Assembly (NCBI GenBank): GCA_035263105.1 | Contig: DATFRO010000042.1 | Location: forward strand, 1 to 64,000 | Source: DATBVX01 sp035263105 | Lineage (GTDB): Bacteria; Pseudomonadota; Gammaproteobacteria; Steroidobacterales; Steroidobacteraceae | Reading direction: 5' to 3' | Length of the DNA: 64,000 bases | Part shown: positions 1-8,257 of the stretch, one piece after another | Layout of the letters: each line of letters opens with the position of its first letter | How positions within the stretch are numbered: position 1 is the stretch's first letter | Program-made: the position numbers and the translations under genes | Notes under the pieces: model-generated | What the model was told of the DNA's origin: nothing | Seen by the model: the letters and a program-made list of their open reading frames with translations, nothing else | Databases searched by the model: none

Positions 1-3000
1 GACAGCAGCGTCGCGTTGCCGCCCACCGCCGCGGTGTTGTTCGTCACCGTCTGCTCGTTTGCGAAACGGTGCAAGTAGTAGGGACCGCCGGCCTTCGGGC
101 CGGTGCCCGAGAGGCCGCGACCGCCGAAGGGTTGCACGCCGACCACCGCGCCGATCATGTTGCGATTGACGTAGACATTTCCCACGCGCAGACGCGCCGC
201 GAGATCGCGCGCAGCGGAGTCGATCCGCGTGTGAATGCCGAGCGTGAGCCCGTATTGCGTGCCATTGATGGCGTCCACCACCCGGTCGATGGCGCGTGCG
301 GAGTAGCGGATCACATGCAGGATCGGCCCGAAGACTTCGCCCTTGAGGCGTTCGAGGCTGTCGATCTCCACCGCCAGCGGGGCGACGTAGGTCCCCTGCG
401 CGTGCCAGGAATCGCGCCGCCCGCGGTGTGCCCAGCGCGCGCCGTGCACGATGGCTTCGGCGTGCGTTTCGAGCGCCAGGCGTGAGTTCTCGTCGATGAC
501 CGGTCCCACGTCGGTCGCGAGCAAGGCCGGGTCGCCGAGCACCAGCTCATCCATGTAGCCGGCCAGCAAGCGCAGCACGCGGTCGGCGATCTCCTCCTGC
601 AGGAACAGCACTCGCAACGCCGAACAGCGTTGCCCCGCGCTGTTGAAGGCCGACAGCACGACATCGCTGATCACCTGTTCGGGCAACGCGGAACTGTCCA
701 CGAGCATGGCGTTCTGTCCGCCGGTCTCGGCGATGAGCGTCGCGATCGCGCCGCTCGGTCGTGCGGCGAGGCCGCGCTGGATGGTCCGCGCGGTCTCGGT
801 GGATCCCGTGAACACGATGCCGGCGACGCGCGGGTCCGCCACCATGCGTCCGCCGAGACGCGAGCCCTTGCCCGGCAGGAAGTGCAGCACTTCGGGCGGG
901 ACTCCCGCTTCGTGCAGCAGGGTCACCGCGCGATGCGCGATCAACGGAGTCGACTCGGCCGGCTTCGCCAGCACCGCGTTGCCCGCGGCGAGCGCCGCGG
1001 TCACCTGTCCGGTGAAGATCGCAAGCGGGAAGTTCCACGGGCTGATGCAGCCGAACACGCCGCGACCTTCGAGCCTGAGCTCATTGCTCTCGCCGGTCGG
1101 GCCGGGGAGCTTCAGCGGCGCACCGAAATCGGCGCGCGCGCGCTGCGCGTAGTAGCGCAGGTAGTCGACGGCCTCGCGCAGCTCAGCCACGCTGTCCGGC
1201 ACCGCCTTCCCCGCTTCGCGGACCGCGAGGCCGACGAGATCGCCGCGATTGGCCTCGAAGAGATGTGCGGCCTTTTCCAGGATGCTGGCGCGCGCGTCGG
1301 CGCCGAGCGCATTCCAGTCCGGCTGCGCGGCCGCTGCGGCGCCGATCGCCGCGTCAACGGCGCTCTCATCAGCCGCGACGACGGCGCCCACCACGTCCGC
1401 ACGGTTGGCGGGATTGGTGACCGGTGCCTGGTGGCCGTCGAGATCGCGGCCCGCCACGGCCGGACGCGCGGTCCAATAGCTGCTGAGCGCCGGCGCGCAT
1501 TCGCGCGCGAGCTGCACCAGCTCGCGGCCGTCGGTGAAGTTCACACCGGTCGAGTTGCTCCGCTCCGGCGCGAACAGGTCGCGCGGCAGCGGGATGCGCG
1601 GATGCGGGATGGATTCCAGGGCTTCGACCTGCGTCACCGGGTCGGCGGCGATCTGGTCCGCAGGCAGGCGCTCATCGACGATCCGGTTCACGAACGAAGT
1701 GTTGGCGCCATTTTCCAGCAGGCGGCGCACCAGGTACGGCAACAGGTCCGCGTGCGCGCCCACCGGCGCATAGACACGGCACGGCAGATTGAGCTTGTCG
1801 GGCCCGACGATTTCTGCGTACAGCTCTTCGCCCATGCCGTGCAGGCGCTGGAACTCGAACGCGTGGCCCGTGAGCTGCGCCAGCTGCATGATGCTCGCGA
1901 CCGTCTGTGCGTTGTGAGTCGCGAACTGCGGATAGATGTACTCGCCGCCCTCGAGCAGCAGGCGCGCGCATGCGAGGTAGGAGACGTCAGTGTTGACCTT
2001 GCGCGTGTACACCGGGTAACCGGTAAGCCCGCGCTCCTGCGCGCGCTTGATCTCGCTGTCCCAGTAGGCGCCTTTCACGAGGCGGATGTTGAGACGGCGT
2101 CGCGTGGCGCGCGCGCGGCTGATCAGCCAGCGCAGGACGTCGGGCGCGCGCTTCTGATACGCCTGCACCGCGAGCCCGAAGCCGCCCCAGCCCGCCGACA
2201 CTGACGCCTGCAGCACACGATCGATGAGCTCGAGTGACAACTCGAGGCGCTCCGACTCCTCGGCATCCACCGTGAGTGCTACGCGAGCGCTGCGTGCCTC
2301 GACCACGAGTTGCAGCAACCGCGGCCCGAGCTCCGCGACCACCCGGTCGTGCTGGGCGTATTCATAGCGCGGGAACAGCGCCGAGAGCTTGACCGAGATG
2401 CTCGGCGCTTCCTCGTCGGTCATCGTCGCGTCACGGTAGGCGCCGGCGGCAGCGATCGCCTGCGAATAGGCGGCGCTGTAACGCACCGCGTCCTCCGCGG
2501 TCATCGCGGCTTCGCCGAGCATGTCGTAGGAGTAGCGGTACTGGCGGTTATCGCCTTCGCGCGCGCGCTCGAGGGCCTCCTGCATGGTACGGCCCATCAC
2601 GAACTGGTGACCCATGATGCGCATCGCCTGCTTGAGTGCCGCACGCACCACCGGCTCCCCGAGCCGGGTCGCGAGGCGCCCGATCACCGCCGCCGGGTTG
2701 CGCAGCTCTTCGGGCTCCGGACGAATCAGGCGGCCGGTGAGCATCAGGCCCCAGGTCGACGCATTCACGAACACCGAATCGCTGTCGCCGAGATACTCGG
2801 ACCAGTTGCCCGCCGCGATCTTGTCCGCGATCAGTCGATCGGCGGTGTCGGCATCGGGGATGCGCAGGAGCGCCTCCGCCAGGCACATCAGGATCACGCC
2901 CTCGCGCGAGGCGAGGTCGTACTGCTTCAGGAAGGCGTCGAGCCCGCCCTTGCGCGTGCGATTGCGGCGCACCGCGTCGATGAGCGCGACGGCCTGGTCG

Positions 3001-3173
3001 TGAACCCGTTGGCGGGCCTCGGGTTCGAGGCGCGCGAGCGGCAGCAGACCCGTGACGCATTCGCGTTCTTCGGCGAGATACAGGGTATTGATCGCCGCTC
3101 CGAGCGCGGACTCGAGTGGCGTTCCTGCGGGCCGAACGAAAGCCGGGGCGGTCGGGGCTGGATTGGCCGACAT
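1..3173 (-). CDS. putA: bifunctional proline dehydrogenase / L-glutamate gamma-semialdehyde dehydrogenase PutA (3' end outside the window)
   Basis: This enzyme oxidises proline to glutamate in two steps, using FAD in the proline dehydrogenase domain and NAD+ in the aldehyde dehydrogenase domain. About 1057 codons are visible from the ATG at 3173. The N-terminal part carries the PutA block GVILMCLAEALLRIPD near residue 97. The aldehyde dehydrogenase domain shows SAGQRCSALR with the catalytic Cys at about residue 850. Near the window edge it has GVQPFGGRGLSGTGPKAGGP. The reading frame is still open at base 1, so the C-terminus is missing. There is no N-terminal ribbon-helix-helix region like that of E. 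coli PutA, so it is probably a non-DNA-binding type A or B enzyme. A TACAAT -10-like box lies at 3213-3218 on the minus strand. Confidence 0.95.
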   Translation of the reverse strand, partial: MSANPAPTAPAFVRPAGTPLESALGAAINTLYLAEERECVTGLLPLARLEPEARQRVHDQAVALIDAVRRNRTRKGGLDAFLKQYDLASREGVILMCLAEALLRIPDADTADRLIADKIAAGNWSEYLGDSDSVFVNASTWGLMLTGRLIRPEPEELRNPAAVIGRLATRLGEPVVRAALKQAMRIMGHQFVMGRTMQEALERAREGDNRQYRYSYDMLGEAAMTAEDAVRYSAAYSQAIAAAGAYRDATMTDEEAPSISVKLSALFPRYEYAQHDRVVAELGPRLLQLVVEARSARVALTVDAEESERLELSLELIDRVLQASVSAGWGGFGLAVQAYQKRAPDVLRWLISRARATRRRLNIRLVKGAYWDSEIKRAQERGLTGYPVYTRKVNTDVSYLACARLLLEGGEYIYPQFATHNAQTVASIMQLAQLTGHAFEFQRLHGMGEELYAEIVGPDKLNLPCRVYAPVGAHADLLPYLVRRLLENGANTSFVNRIVDERLPADQIAADPVTQVEALESIPHPRIPLPRDLFAPERSNSTGVNFTDGRELVQLARECAPALSSYWTARPAVAGRDLDGHQAPVTNPANRADVVGAVVAADESAVDAAIGAAAAAQPDWNALGADARASILEKAAHLFEANRGDLVGLAVREAGKAVPDSVAELREAVDYLRYYAQRARADFGAPLKLPGPTGESNELRLEGRGVFGCISPWNFPLAIFTGQVTAALAAGNAVLAKPAESTPLIAHRAVTLLHEAGVPPEVLHFLPGKGSRLGGRMVADPRVAGIVFTGSTETARTIQRGLAARPSGAIATLIAETGGQNAMLVDSSALPEQVISDVVLSAFNSAGQRCSALRVLFLQEEIADRVLRLLAGYMDELVLGDPALLATDVGPVIDENSRLALETHAEAIVHGARWAHRGRRDSWHAQGTYVAPLAVEIDSLERLKGEVFGPILHVIRYSARAIDRVVDAINGTQYGLTLGIHTRIDSAARDLAARLRVGNVYVNRNMIGAVVGVQPFGGRGLSGTGPKAGGPYYLHRFANEQTVTNNTAAVGGNATLL

Positions 3174-3243
3174 CGAGAAGCGGTCCTCAAGGGGTGCGAC
3201 TGCGGGGTGCGCATTGTACCAACACGGCGAAGGCCACGGATTT

Positions 3244-3660
3244 TCAGCCGTCTTGCCGGAAACGCCGCACGTAGTCGGCCAGGATCCGGTCGTGATCGAA
3301 CGCCAGCGGCGGCGGATGCCGCGGATCCACGGCGACGAACGAACGGGCATCATCGCCCGCCACCGGCTCGCCATGCGCCGTGGCCACGTACACGATCCCG
3401 ACCGTGTGTCCGCGCGGGTCGCGGGCCGGGTCGGAGTACACGCCCAGGAGCGGGCCCAGCTCGATCGCGAGCCCCGTCTCCTCGCGCGCTTCGCGGATCG
3501 TCGCCTGCTCCACGGTCTCACCGACATCCACGAAGCCGCCAGGGATGGCCCAGCCGAGCGGCTCGTTGCGCCGCTCGATCAGCACGATCGGGCGCCCAGG
3601 CCGATCCACGAGTTCGATGATGGCGTCGACGGCGACGGGCGGCGTGACGGGTCTTGGCAT
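3244..3660 (-). CDS. Nudix (NUDIX) hydrolase
   Basis: A protein of 138 residues that hydrolyses a nucleoside diphosphate linked to another moiety; the substrate cannot be inferred. The Nudix box is intact: GGFVDVGETVEQATIREAR followed by EETGL, giving the GX5EX7REUXEEXGU pattern with the metal-binding glutamates. I chose the ATG at 3660. An in-frame GTG at 3714 would push translation into the inverted-repeat element at 3697-3824. No strong ribosome binding site is visible at either start. It lies 70 bases downstream of the putA start on the same strand, but putA does not depend on it. The specificity could be ADP-ribose, NADH or an oxidised nucleotide. Confidence 0.88.
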   Translation of the reverse strand: MPRPVTPPVAVDAIIELVDRPGRPIVLIERRNEPLGWAIPGGFVDVGETVEQATIREAREETGLAIELGPLLGVYSDPARDPRGHTVGIVYVATAHGEPVAGDDARSFVAVDPRHPPPLAFDHDRILADYVRRFRQDG

Positions 3661-3696
3661 GGTCAAGCTATTAACAAGAAACGCGGGTGTCTGCCA

Positions 3697-3824
3697 ACGT
3701 TGAAGTCGAGGCACCGGGAGGTCCTTTCAAGGACGCCGTGAATACATCCCTGTAGGCTCCGTGCCAGACGTCCATGTCTGGCACGGCCTTGAAAGGACCT
3801 CCCGGATGCCTCGCCTGTCAACGT
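3697..3824. repeat. nested inverted-repeat element, about 128 bp
   Basis: Two long arms (3697-3732 and 3787-3824) are near-perfect reverse complements, built on GGGAGGTCCTTTCAAGG and CCTTGAAAGGACCTCCC. They enclose a second hairpin with arms CCGTGCCAGAC (3759-3769) and GTCTGGCACGG (3776-3786). Between the outer 5' arm and the inner hairpin is a single-copy stretch, GTGAATACATCCCTGTAG. The element sits in the gap between two divergently transcribed genes and has no T-run, so a simple intrinsic terminator is unlikely. I read it as a copy of a dispersed non-coding repeat of the REP/MITE kind. Only one copy is seen in this window. Confidence 0.75.
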
Positions 3825-3887
3825 CGGAGGTCAGCGCGCGTTCATCGTTCTAGGCTCGGACTGTCCGCCGGCCCCGTCGCGCACGCC

Positions 3888-5294
3888 ATGATCGACAAGA
3901 ACACCGTCATCGCCGCCAACCGCTTCGGCCTGGGCGCCCGCCCGGGCGAGCTCGACCATATCGGCGACGATCCGCGCGGCTGGCTGAGGTCGCAGGTCCT
4001 GCACACGCCGATGGCACCGGGCGAGCTGGCCGCGCTCAAGCCGAGCGATGAGATCCTGCGCGCCTTCTTCGCCGCGCGCGAAGAGCGTAAGGACAAGAAG
4101 AAGGCCGCCGCGGCGAAAGGCGATGAAGCGCAGAAGGTCGGCAACCTGATCCGCGACGCGCTCCTGCCGCACTATCTCGCGCAGGCCGAGGCGCGCGTGC
4201 GCATCGCTGCGCGCACCGAAGCACCGTTCCACGAACGGCTGGTGCAGTTCTGGACCAATCACTTCGCGGTTTCGGTCGACAAGCCCGTGTGTCTCGGGAT
4301 CGCCGGCTGCCTGGAGAACGAGGCCATCCGGCCGCACGTGACCGGACATTTCGGCGACATGCTGCGCGCGGTCGAGCAGCATCCCGCGATGATCGCCTAT
4401 CTCGACAACCAGAGCTCGGCCGGACCGGATTCGCAGATCGCGCGCTTCGCCTCGCGGCGCGGCAACGGGCAACACAAGGTCGGCATCAACGAGAATTTGG
4501 CGCGCGAGATCCTCGAGCTGCACACGCTCGGCGTCGACGGCGGCTACACCCAGGCCGACGTGACCACGTTTGCGAAGGTGCTCACCGGCTGGTCGATCGG
4601 CGGCGGCAAAGGCCGGCTCGCCGGCGGGACCGAAGGCCGCTACTTCTTCCGCGAGAACCTGCATCAACCTGGCGCCGAGACCCTGCTCGGCAAGACATAC
4701 ACGCAATCCGGCGAAGGCCAGGGTCTCGCGGTGCTCGGCGACCTGGGCCGTCATCCCTCGACCGCGAAGCACCTGGCCACCAAGCTCGCCCGGCACTTCA
4801 TCGCCGACGATCCGCCGGCCGAGAGCGTGGAGAAGATCGCAGCGGCCTTTCGCAGCAGTGATGGGCATCTGCCGACGACCTATCGAGCGCTCATCGATGC
4901 GCCGCACGCGTGGGAAGGCTACCCGGCCAAGTTCAAGACCCCGCAGGACTTCATCCACTCGACCTATCGCGCGTTCGATGTCACGCCGCCGGAGCAGCGA
5001 GCGCTGCTCGCGCCCTTCGAAGTGCTCGGTCAGCGCATCTACTCCCCGGGCTCGCCCGCGGGCTGGCCCGACACCTCGAAGGATTGGGACGGATCCGATG
5101 CGCTGATGAAGCGGATCGAGTGGTCGGTCGCGGTCGGCGATCGGCTCGCATCGTTGCGCGCGCCGCTCGACACCGCCGGGCAAGCGCTCGGGCCCGCCCT
5201 GACGCAACACACCGAAGACGCCTTGCACCGGGCGGCCAGCACGTCGCAGGGGTTGTCGCTGTTGTTGCTGAGCCCGGAGTTTCAGCGTCGCTGA
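3888..5294 (+). CDS. DUF1800 domain-containing protein
   Basis: A protein of 468 residues matching the DUF1800 family (NRFGLGARPGE near the N-terminus, ILELHTLGVDGGYTQ in the middle, the AKVLTGW block after it). The family has no firmly established reaction. It is nearly always encoded next to a DUF1501 protein, as here, with an 8-base gap. The start at 3888 puts MIDKNTVIAANRFGLGARPG at the N-terminus. An upstream in-frame ATG at 3774 lies inside the repeat element and would add 38 residues unlike the family. A Lys/Glu/Ala-rich insert (EERKDKKKAAAAKGDEAQK) follows residue 60. No obvious signal peptide is present. Confidence 0.85.
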   Translation: MIDKNTVIAANRFGLGARPGELDHIGDDPRGWLRSQVLHTPMAPGELAALKPSDEILRAFFAAREERKDKKKAAAAKGDEAQKVGNLIRDALLPHYLAQAEARVRIAARTEAPFHERLVQFWTNHFAVSVDKPVCLGIAGCLENEAIRPHVTGHFGDMLRAVEQHPAMIAYLDNQSSAGPDSQIARFASRRGNGQHKVGINENLAREILELHTLGVDGGYTQADVTTFAKVLTGWSIGGGKGRLAGGTEGRYFFRENLHQPGAETLLGKTYTQSGEGQGLAVLGDLGRHPSTAKHLATKLARHFIADDPPAESVEKIAAAFRSSDGHLPTTYRALIDAPHAWEGYPAKFKTPQDFIHSTYRAFDVTPPEQRALLAPFEVLGQRIYSPGSPAGWPDTSKDWDGSDALMKRIEWSVAVGDRLASLRAPLDTAGQALGPALTQHTEDALHRAASTSQGLSLLLLSPEFQRR

Positions 5295-5302
5295 GGAGCG
5301 CC

Positions 5303-6529
5303 ATGGTCACTCGTCGCAGTTTCGTGCATCGCGCGCTGGCCTGCGGAATGCTCACGCAGCTGCCGCGACTCAGCTTCGCAACCACCCAGGGTGATTCACG
5401 ACTGGTGCTCGTCATCCTGCGTGGCGCACTCGACGGCTTGACCGCGGTTCCGCCCTACGGCGACCCGGATTACGCCAACGCGCGGCGCGAGCTCGCGATC
5501 CCGCGGCCGGGCAGCAATGGCGGCGCGCTCGAGCTCGATTCCACCTTCGGGTTGCACCCCTCGCTGAAGCAGCTGCATCAACACTTCCAGGGGCGCGAGC
5601 TCACGGTGATTCACGCGGTGGCCTCGCCCTATCGCGAGCGCTCGCACTTCGACGGGCAGAATGTGCTCGAGAACGGCACACCCGCACCGACCGGCGGCAC
5701 CAGCGGCTGGTTGAATCGCGCCATCGCGGCCATGCCTTCCGCCACCCGTGCACCTCACGAGCTCGGCCTCGCCCTCGGGCAGAACGTGCCGCTGGTCCTG
5801 CGGGGCGATGAACGCGTCACTTCGTGGGCGCCATCGCTCCTGCCGGAAGTCGAGCCCGACACGCTGGCGCGGCTCGCGGATCTCTACACCGCCGATCCCG
5901 TGCTCGCGATGCGCCTCAACGAGGCGACGGCGATCGACGCGCTCGCGGATGAGCAGATGGGCAACGGGCGCTCGACGGACAAGGCCGCGGCACGGCCCGG
6001 CGCCGGCAACATCGCGCGCCTCAAGCTCATGGCGGGCACCGCGGGCAAGTTCCTCTCGGCACCGGACGGGCCGCGCATCGCAGTGTTCGACGCAACCGGA
6101 TGGGACACGCACGCGCAGGAAGGTGCGGCGACGGGACAGCTCGCGCAGCGGCTCGATGGACTCGATGGGGTACTCACCGCGCTGGCGACTGCCTTGCAGC
6201 CAGTGTGGAAGCAAACCGCGATTCTCGTCGTGACCGAGTTCGGCCGCACGGTCGCGCTCAACGGCACACGCGGCACGGACCACGGGACGGGCACGTGCGC
6301 GCTGCTCGTCGGCGGCGCCGTGAATGGCGGTCGAGTGCTCGCGGACTGGCCGGGTCTCGGCAATCGCGCGCTCTACCAGGGTCGCGATCTCAAGCCGACG
6401 CTGGATCTGCGCGCGGTCTTCAAGGGCATCCTGCAGCAGCATTTCGCGATCGGCGCGCGGCAGCTCGAGGAGTCCGTGTTTCCTTCGAGCTCCGCTGCGC
6501 ATCCGGTGCCGGACCTGCTGCGCGCCTGA
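5303..6529 (+). CDS. DUF1501 domain-containing (sulfatase-like fold) secreted protein
   Basis: A protein of 408 residues starting MVTRRSFVHRALACGMLTQL, which looks like a twin-arginine (Tat) export signal. The mature part has the DUF1501 blocks: LVLVILRGALDGL near residue 34, SHFDGQNVLENG near 114, FDATGWDTHAQEG near 262, and VVTEFGRTVALNGTRGTDHG near 309. The family is related to alkaline-phosphatase/sulfatase-fold enzymes, and these Asp/His/Glu clusters would be metal ligands; no substrate is known. It starts 8 bases after the DUF1800 gene ends, so the two are co-transcribed and probably act together in the envelope. A much longer upstream open frame in this frame overlaps the DUF1800 gene and is rejected. 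Confidence 0.86.
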   Translation: MVTRRSFVHRALACGMLTQLPRLSFATTQGDSRLVLVILRGALDGLTAVPPYGDPDYANARRELAIPRPGSNGGALELDSTFGLHPSLKQLHQHFQGRELTVIHAVASPYRERSHFDGQNVLENGTPAPTGGTSGWLNRAIAAMPSATRAPHELGLALGQNVPLVLRGDERVTSWAPSLLPEVEPDTLARLADLYTADPVLAMRLNEATAIDALADEQMGNGRSTDKAAARPGAGNIARLKLMAGTAGKFLSAPDGPRIAVFDATGWDTHAQEGAATGQLAQRLDGLDGVLTALATALQPVWKQTAILVVTEFGRTVALNGTRGTDHGTGTCALLVGGAVNGGRVLADWPGLGNRALYQGRDLKPTLDLRAVFKGILQQHFAIGARQLEESVFPSSSAAHPVPDLLRA

Positions 6530-6568
6530 GCTCGCGCGCTCGATTGCTTTTGCGACGGTCGGCCTCAG

Positions 6569-6574
6569 TATACT
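6569..6574 (+). promoter_or_regulatory. -10 box (TATACT) placed for leaderless transcription of the ybbN-like gene
   Basis: TATACT is followed by only six bases (GGGCCC) before the ATG at 6581, so transcription would begin at or next to the start codon. There is no room for a ribosome binding site. A TTGCTT 19 bases upstream is a weak -35 candidate. The same arrangement occurs upstream of queG. Confidence 0.55.
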
Positions 6575-6580
6575 GGGCCC

Positions 6581-7453
6581 ATGGCCACTGAACGCGCGCT
6601 GCCCGACGTCTCAGACACCTCGACCGCCAATTTCCCGCGCGACGTCATCGAGCGCTCACGCAAGGTCACCGTCGCGGTCGATTTCTGGGCACCGTGGTGC
6701 GCTCCGTGCCGCGCGTTGACTCCGGTGCTCGAGGAGCTGGTACGCCAGTACGCCGGCCGCCTGCAGCTGGTGCGCGTGAACACCGACGAAGAGCCGGCGC
6801 TCGCGGCGCAGTTCGCGATCCGCAGCATCCCGGACGTGCGCATCTTCAAGGACGGCCGCATGGTCGACGGGTTCGTCGGCGTGCAGCCGATCGCTCGCCT
6901 GAAGCCGCTGTTCGACAAGCACGTGACGCGCGCCTCGGAAGGCGGGCGCGATGCGGCGCGCGCGCTCTTGCTCCAGGGCGATGCGCCGGGGGCCGTTGCG
7001 ATGCTGCGCGCGCTCGTCGCCAAGGACCCGGACAACACGGCGGCGCGTGTCGACCTTGCCGATGCGTTGACACGCACCGGCGGCGTCGAGGAAGCGCAAC
7101 AGCTGCTCGATGCGCTGCCAGCCAATCTCGCGACCGACAAGAGTGCCGACGCGGTGCGCTCCCGCATTTATTTCCTGCGCCACGCCGCGCCGGCGAGCGA
7201 AGTGTCGGCGCTGCAGGGCAAGGTTGCCGCGAACACGGCGACGCTGGAGGAGCTGCACCGGCTCGCCGCCTTCGAACTCCTGTTCGGCGATCCCTCGCCC
7301 GCCCTCGAGCTGCTGCTCACCATCATGCGCCGCGATCGCAAGTTCCAGGACGACCTGGGGCGCAAGAGCCTGCTGCAGGCGTTTCAGTTGCTTCCGGAGA
7401 GCGACGAGCGCGTCGGGCAGTATCGCCGGCGCATGACCGCCCTTCTCTATTGA
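6581..7453 (+). CDS. ybbN: YbbN/CnoX-like thioredoxin-domain TPR protein
   Basis: A protein of 290 residues with an N-terminal thioredoxin fold carrying WAPWCAPC (Cys40 and Cys43), the cis-Pro region RSIPDVRIFKDG, and a C-terminal helical part with tetratricopeptide-like repeats (ARVDLADALTRTGGVEEAQ and following). This is the architecture of E. coli YbbN (CnoX), a cytoplasmic co-chaperone that protects proteins from oxidative damage and hands them to GroEL/DnaK. Here both active-site cysteines are present (CAPC), so oxidoreductase activity is plausible, unlike E. coli YbbN with its SxxC site. There is no signal peptide. It sits just after the DUF1501 gene but has its own promoter-like box. 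Confidence 0.88.
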   Translation: MATERALPDVSDTSTANFPRDVIERSRKVTVAVDFWAPWCAPCRALTPVLEELVRQYAGRLQLVRVNTDEEPALAAQFAIRSIPDVRIFKDGRMVDGFVGVQPIARLKPLFDKHVTRASEGGRDAARALLLQGDAPGAVAMLRALVAKDPDNTAARVDLADALTRTGGVEEAQQLLDALPANLATDKSADAVRSRIYFLRHAAPASEVSALQGKVAANTATLEELHRLAAFELLFGDPSPALELLLTIMRRDRKFQDDLGRKSLLQAFQLLPESDERVGQYRRRMTALLY

Positions 7454-7486
7454 GCCGGCCACCGCCTGCCGGCAATCCAGCCGACG

Positions 7487-8257
7487 CTAGCGCGCGGCTT
7501 CCTCCCGCAATCGGACGGCCAGCTCCGTTCCCAGGTAGCGCTCGATCCAGCGGCGCGCGGCATAGATGAGCGGCGTCAGCAGAATCGCGAGCGCGAGCTT
7601 GTAGCTGTAGTTGACGGTACCGACCGCGAGGAAGCGTCCCATCGACCAGTGCTGCGGCCCGAGCACGAAGGCGATGTACAACACGACGAAGCTGTCGACC
7701 AGTTGTGACACGACCGTGGAGCCCGTGGAACGCAGCCAGATGTAGCGTTCGCCGGTCCAATGGCGGATCCGATAGAAGAGCGCGACATCGACCAGCTGGC
7801 CGATCAGGAAGGCCGTGATGCTGCCCGCGATCGTCCACATGCCTTGTCCGAAGATCGCGACGAACGCGGCCTGCATGTCGGGCACGCCCTGCTCGCGGTA
7901 CACAGTCACCCACCATTCGGCGGGCGCGAGATGGATCGCCGCATACGCCGCCAGGAACGCGTACACGATCAGCCCCACCGCCAGCCAGGAAATGAAACGC
8001 ACGCCGCGTACGCCGAAGTATTCGTTGATCACGTCGGTCATCACGAACACGATCGGCCACACCAGCACGCCGGCGGTGAAGCTGAGCGACCCTTGCTGCC
8101 CGAAGAGGTTGAGATCGAACGGCTTCAGCCCAAGCGTCGACTCCAGCGCGAAGATCTTGACGCCGACGAACTCGCCGATCAGCGCGTTGGCGATGAAGAA
8201 TCCGGTGAGCGCGATGAACAGGCGCGTCGCGCGCTGGTCGGTGGGTTCGCGCGTCAC
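7487..8257 (-). CDS. yhhQ: queuosine precursor transporter (QPTR/YhhQ, VUT family)
   Basis: A protein of 256 residues with about six membrane segments, matching the VUT/DUF165 family: LFIALTGFFIANALIGEF at the N-terminus, VWPIVFVMTDVINEYFG near residue 67, and IGQLVDVALFY near residue 156. Characterised members import the queuosine precursors preQ0/preQ1 or queuine for tRNA wobble modification. It overlaps the 3' end of the sensor kinase gene by 4 bases, so it is transcribed with it, although no functional link to that system is known. queG, the last enzyme of queuosine synthesis, lies at 50008 in this window. Confidence 0.9.
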   Translation of the reverse strand: MTREPTDQRATRLFIALTGFFIANALIGEFVGVKIFALESTLGLKPFDLNLFGQQGSLSFTAGVLVWPIVFVMTDVINEYFGVRGVRFISWLAVGLIVYAFLAAYAAIHLAPAEWWVTVYREQGVPDMQAAFVAIFGQGMWTIAGSITAFLIGQLVDVALFYRIRHWTGERYIWLRSTGSTVVSQLVDSFVVLYIAFVLGPQHWSMGRFLAVGTVNYSYKLALAILLTPLIYAARRWIERYLGTELAVRLREEAAR

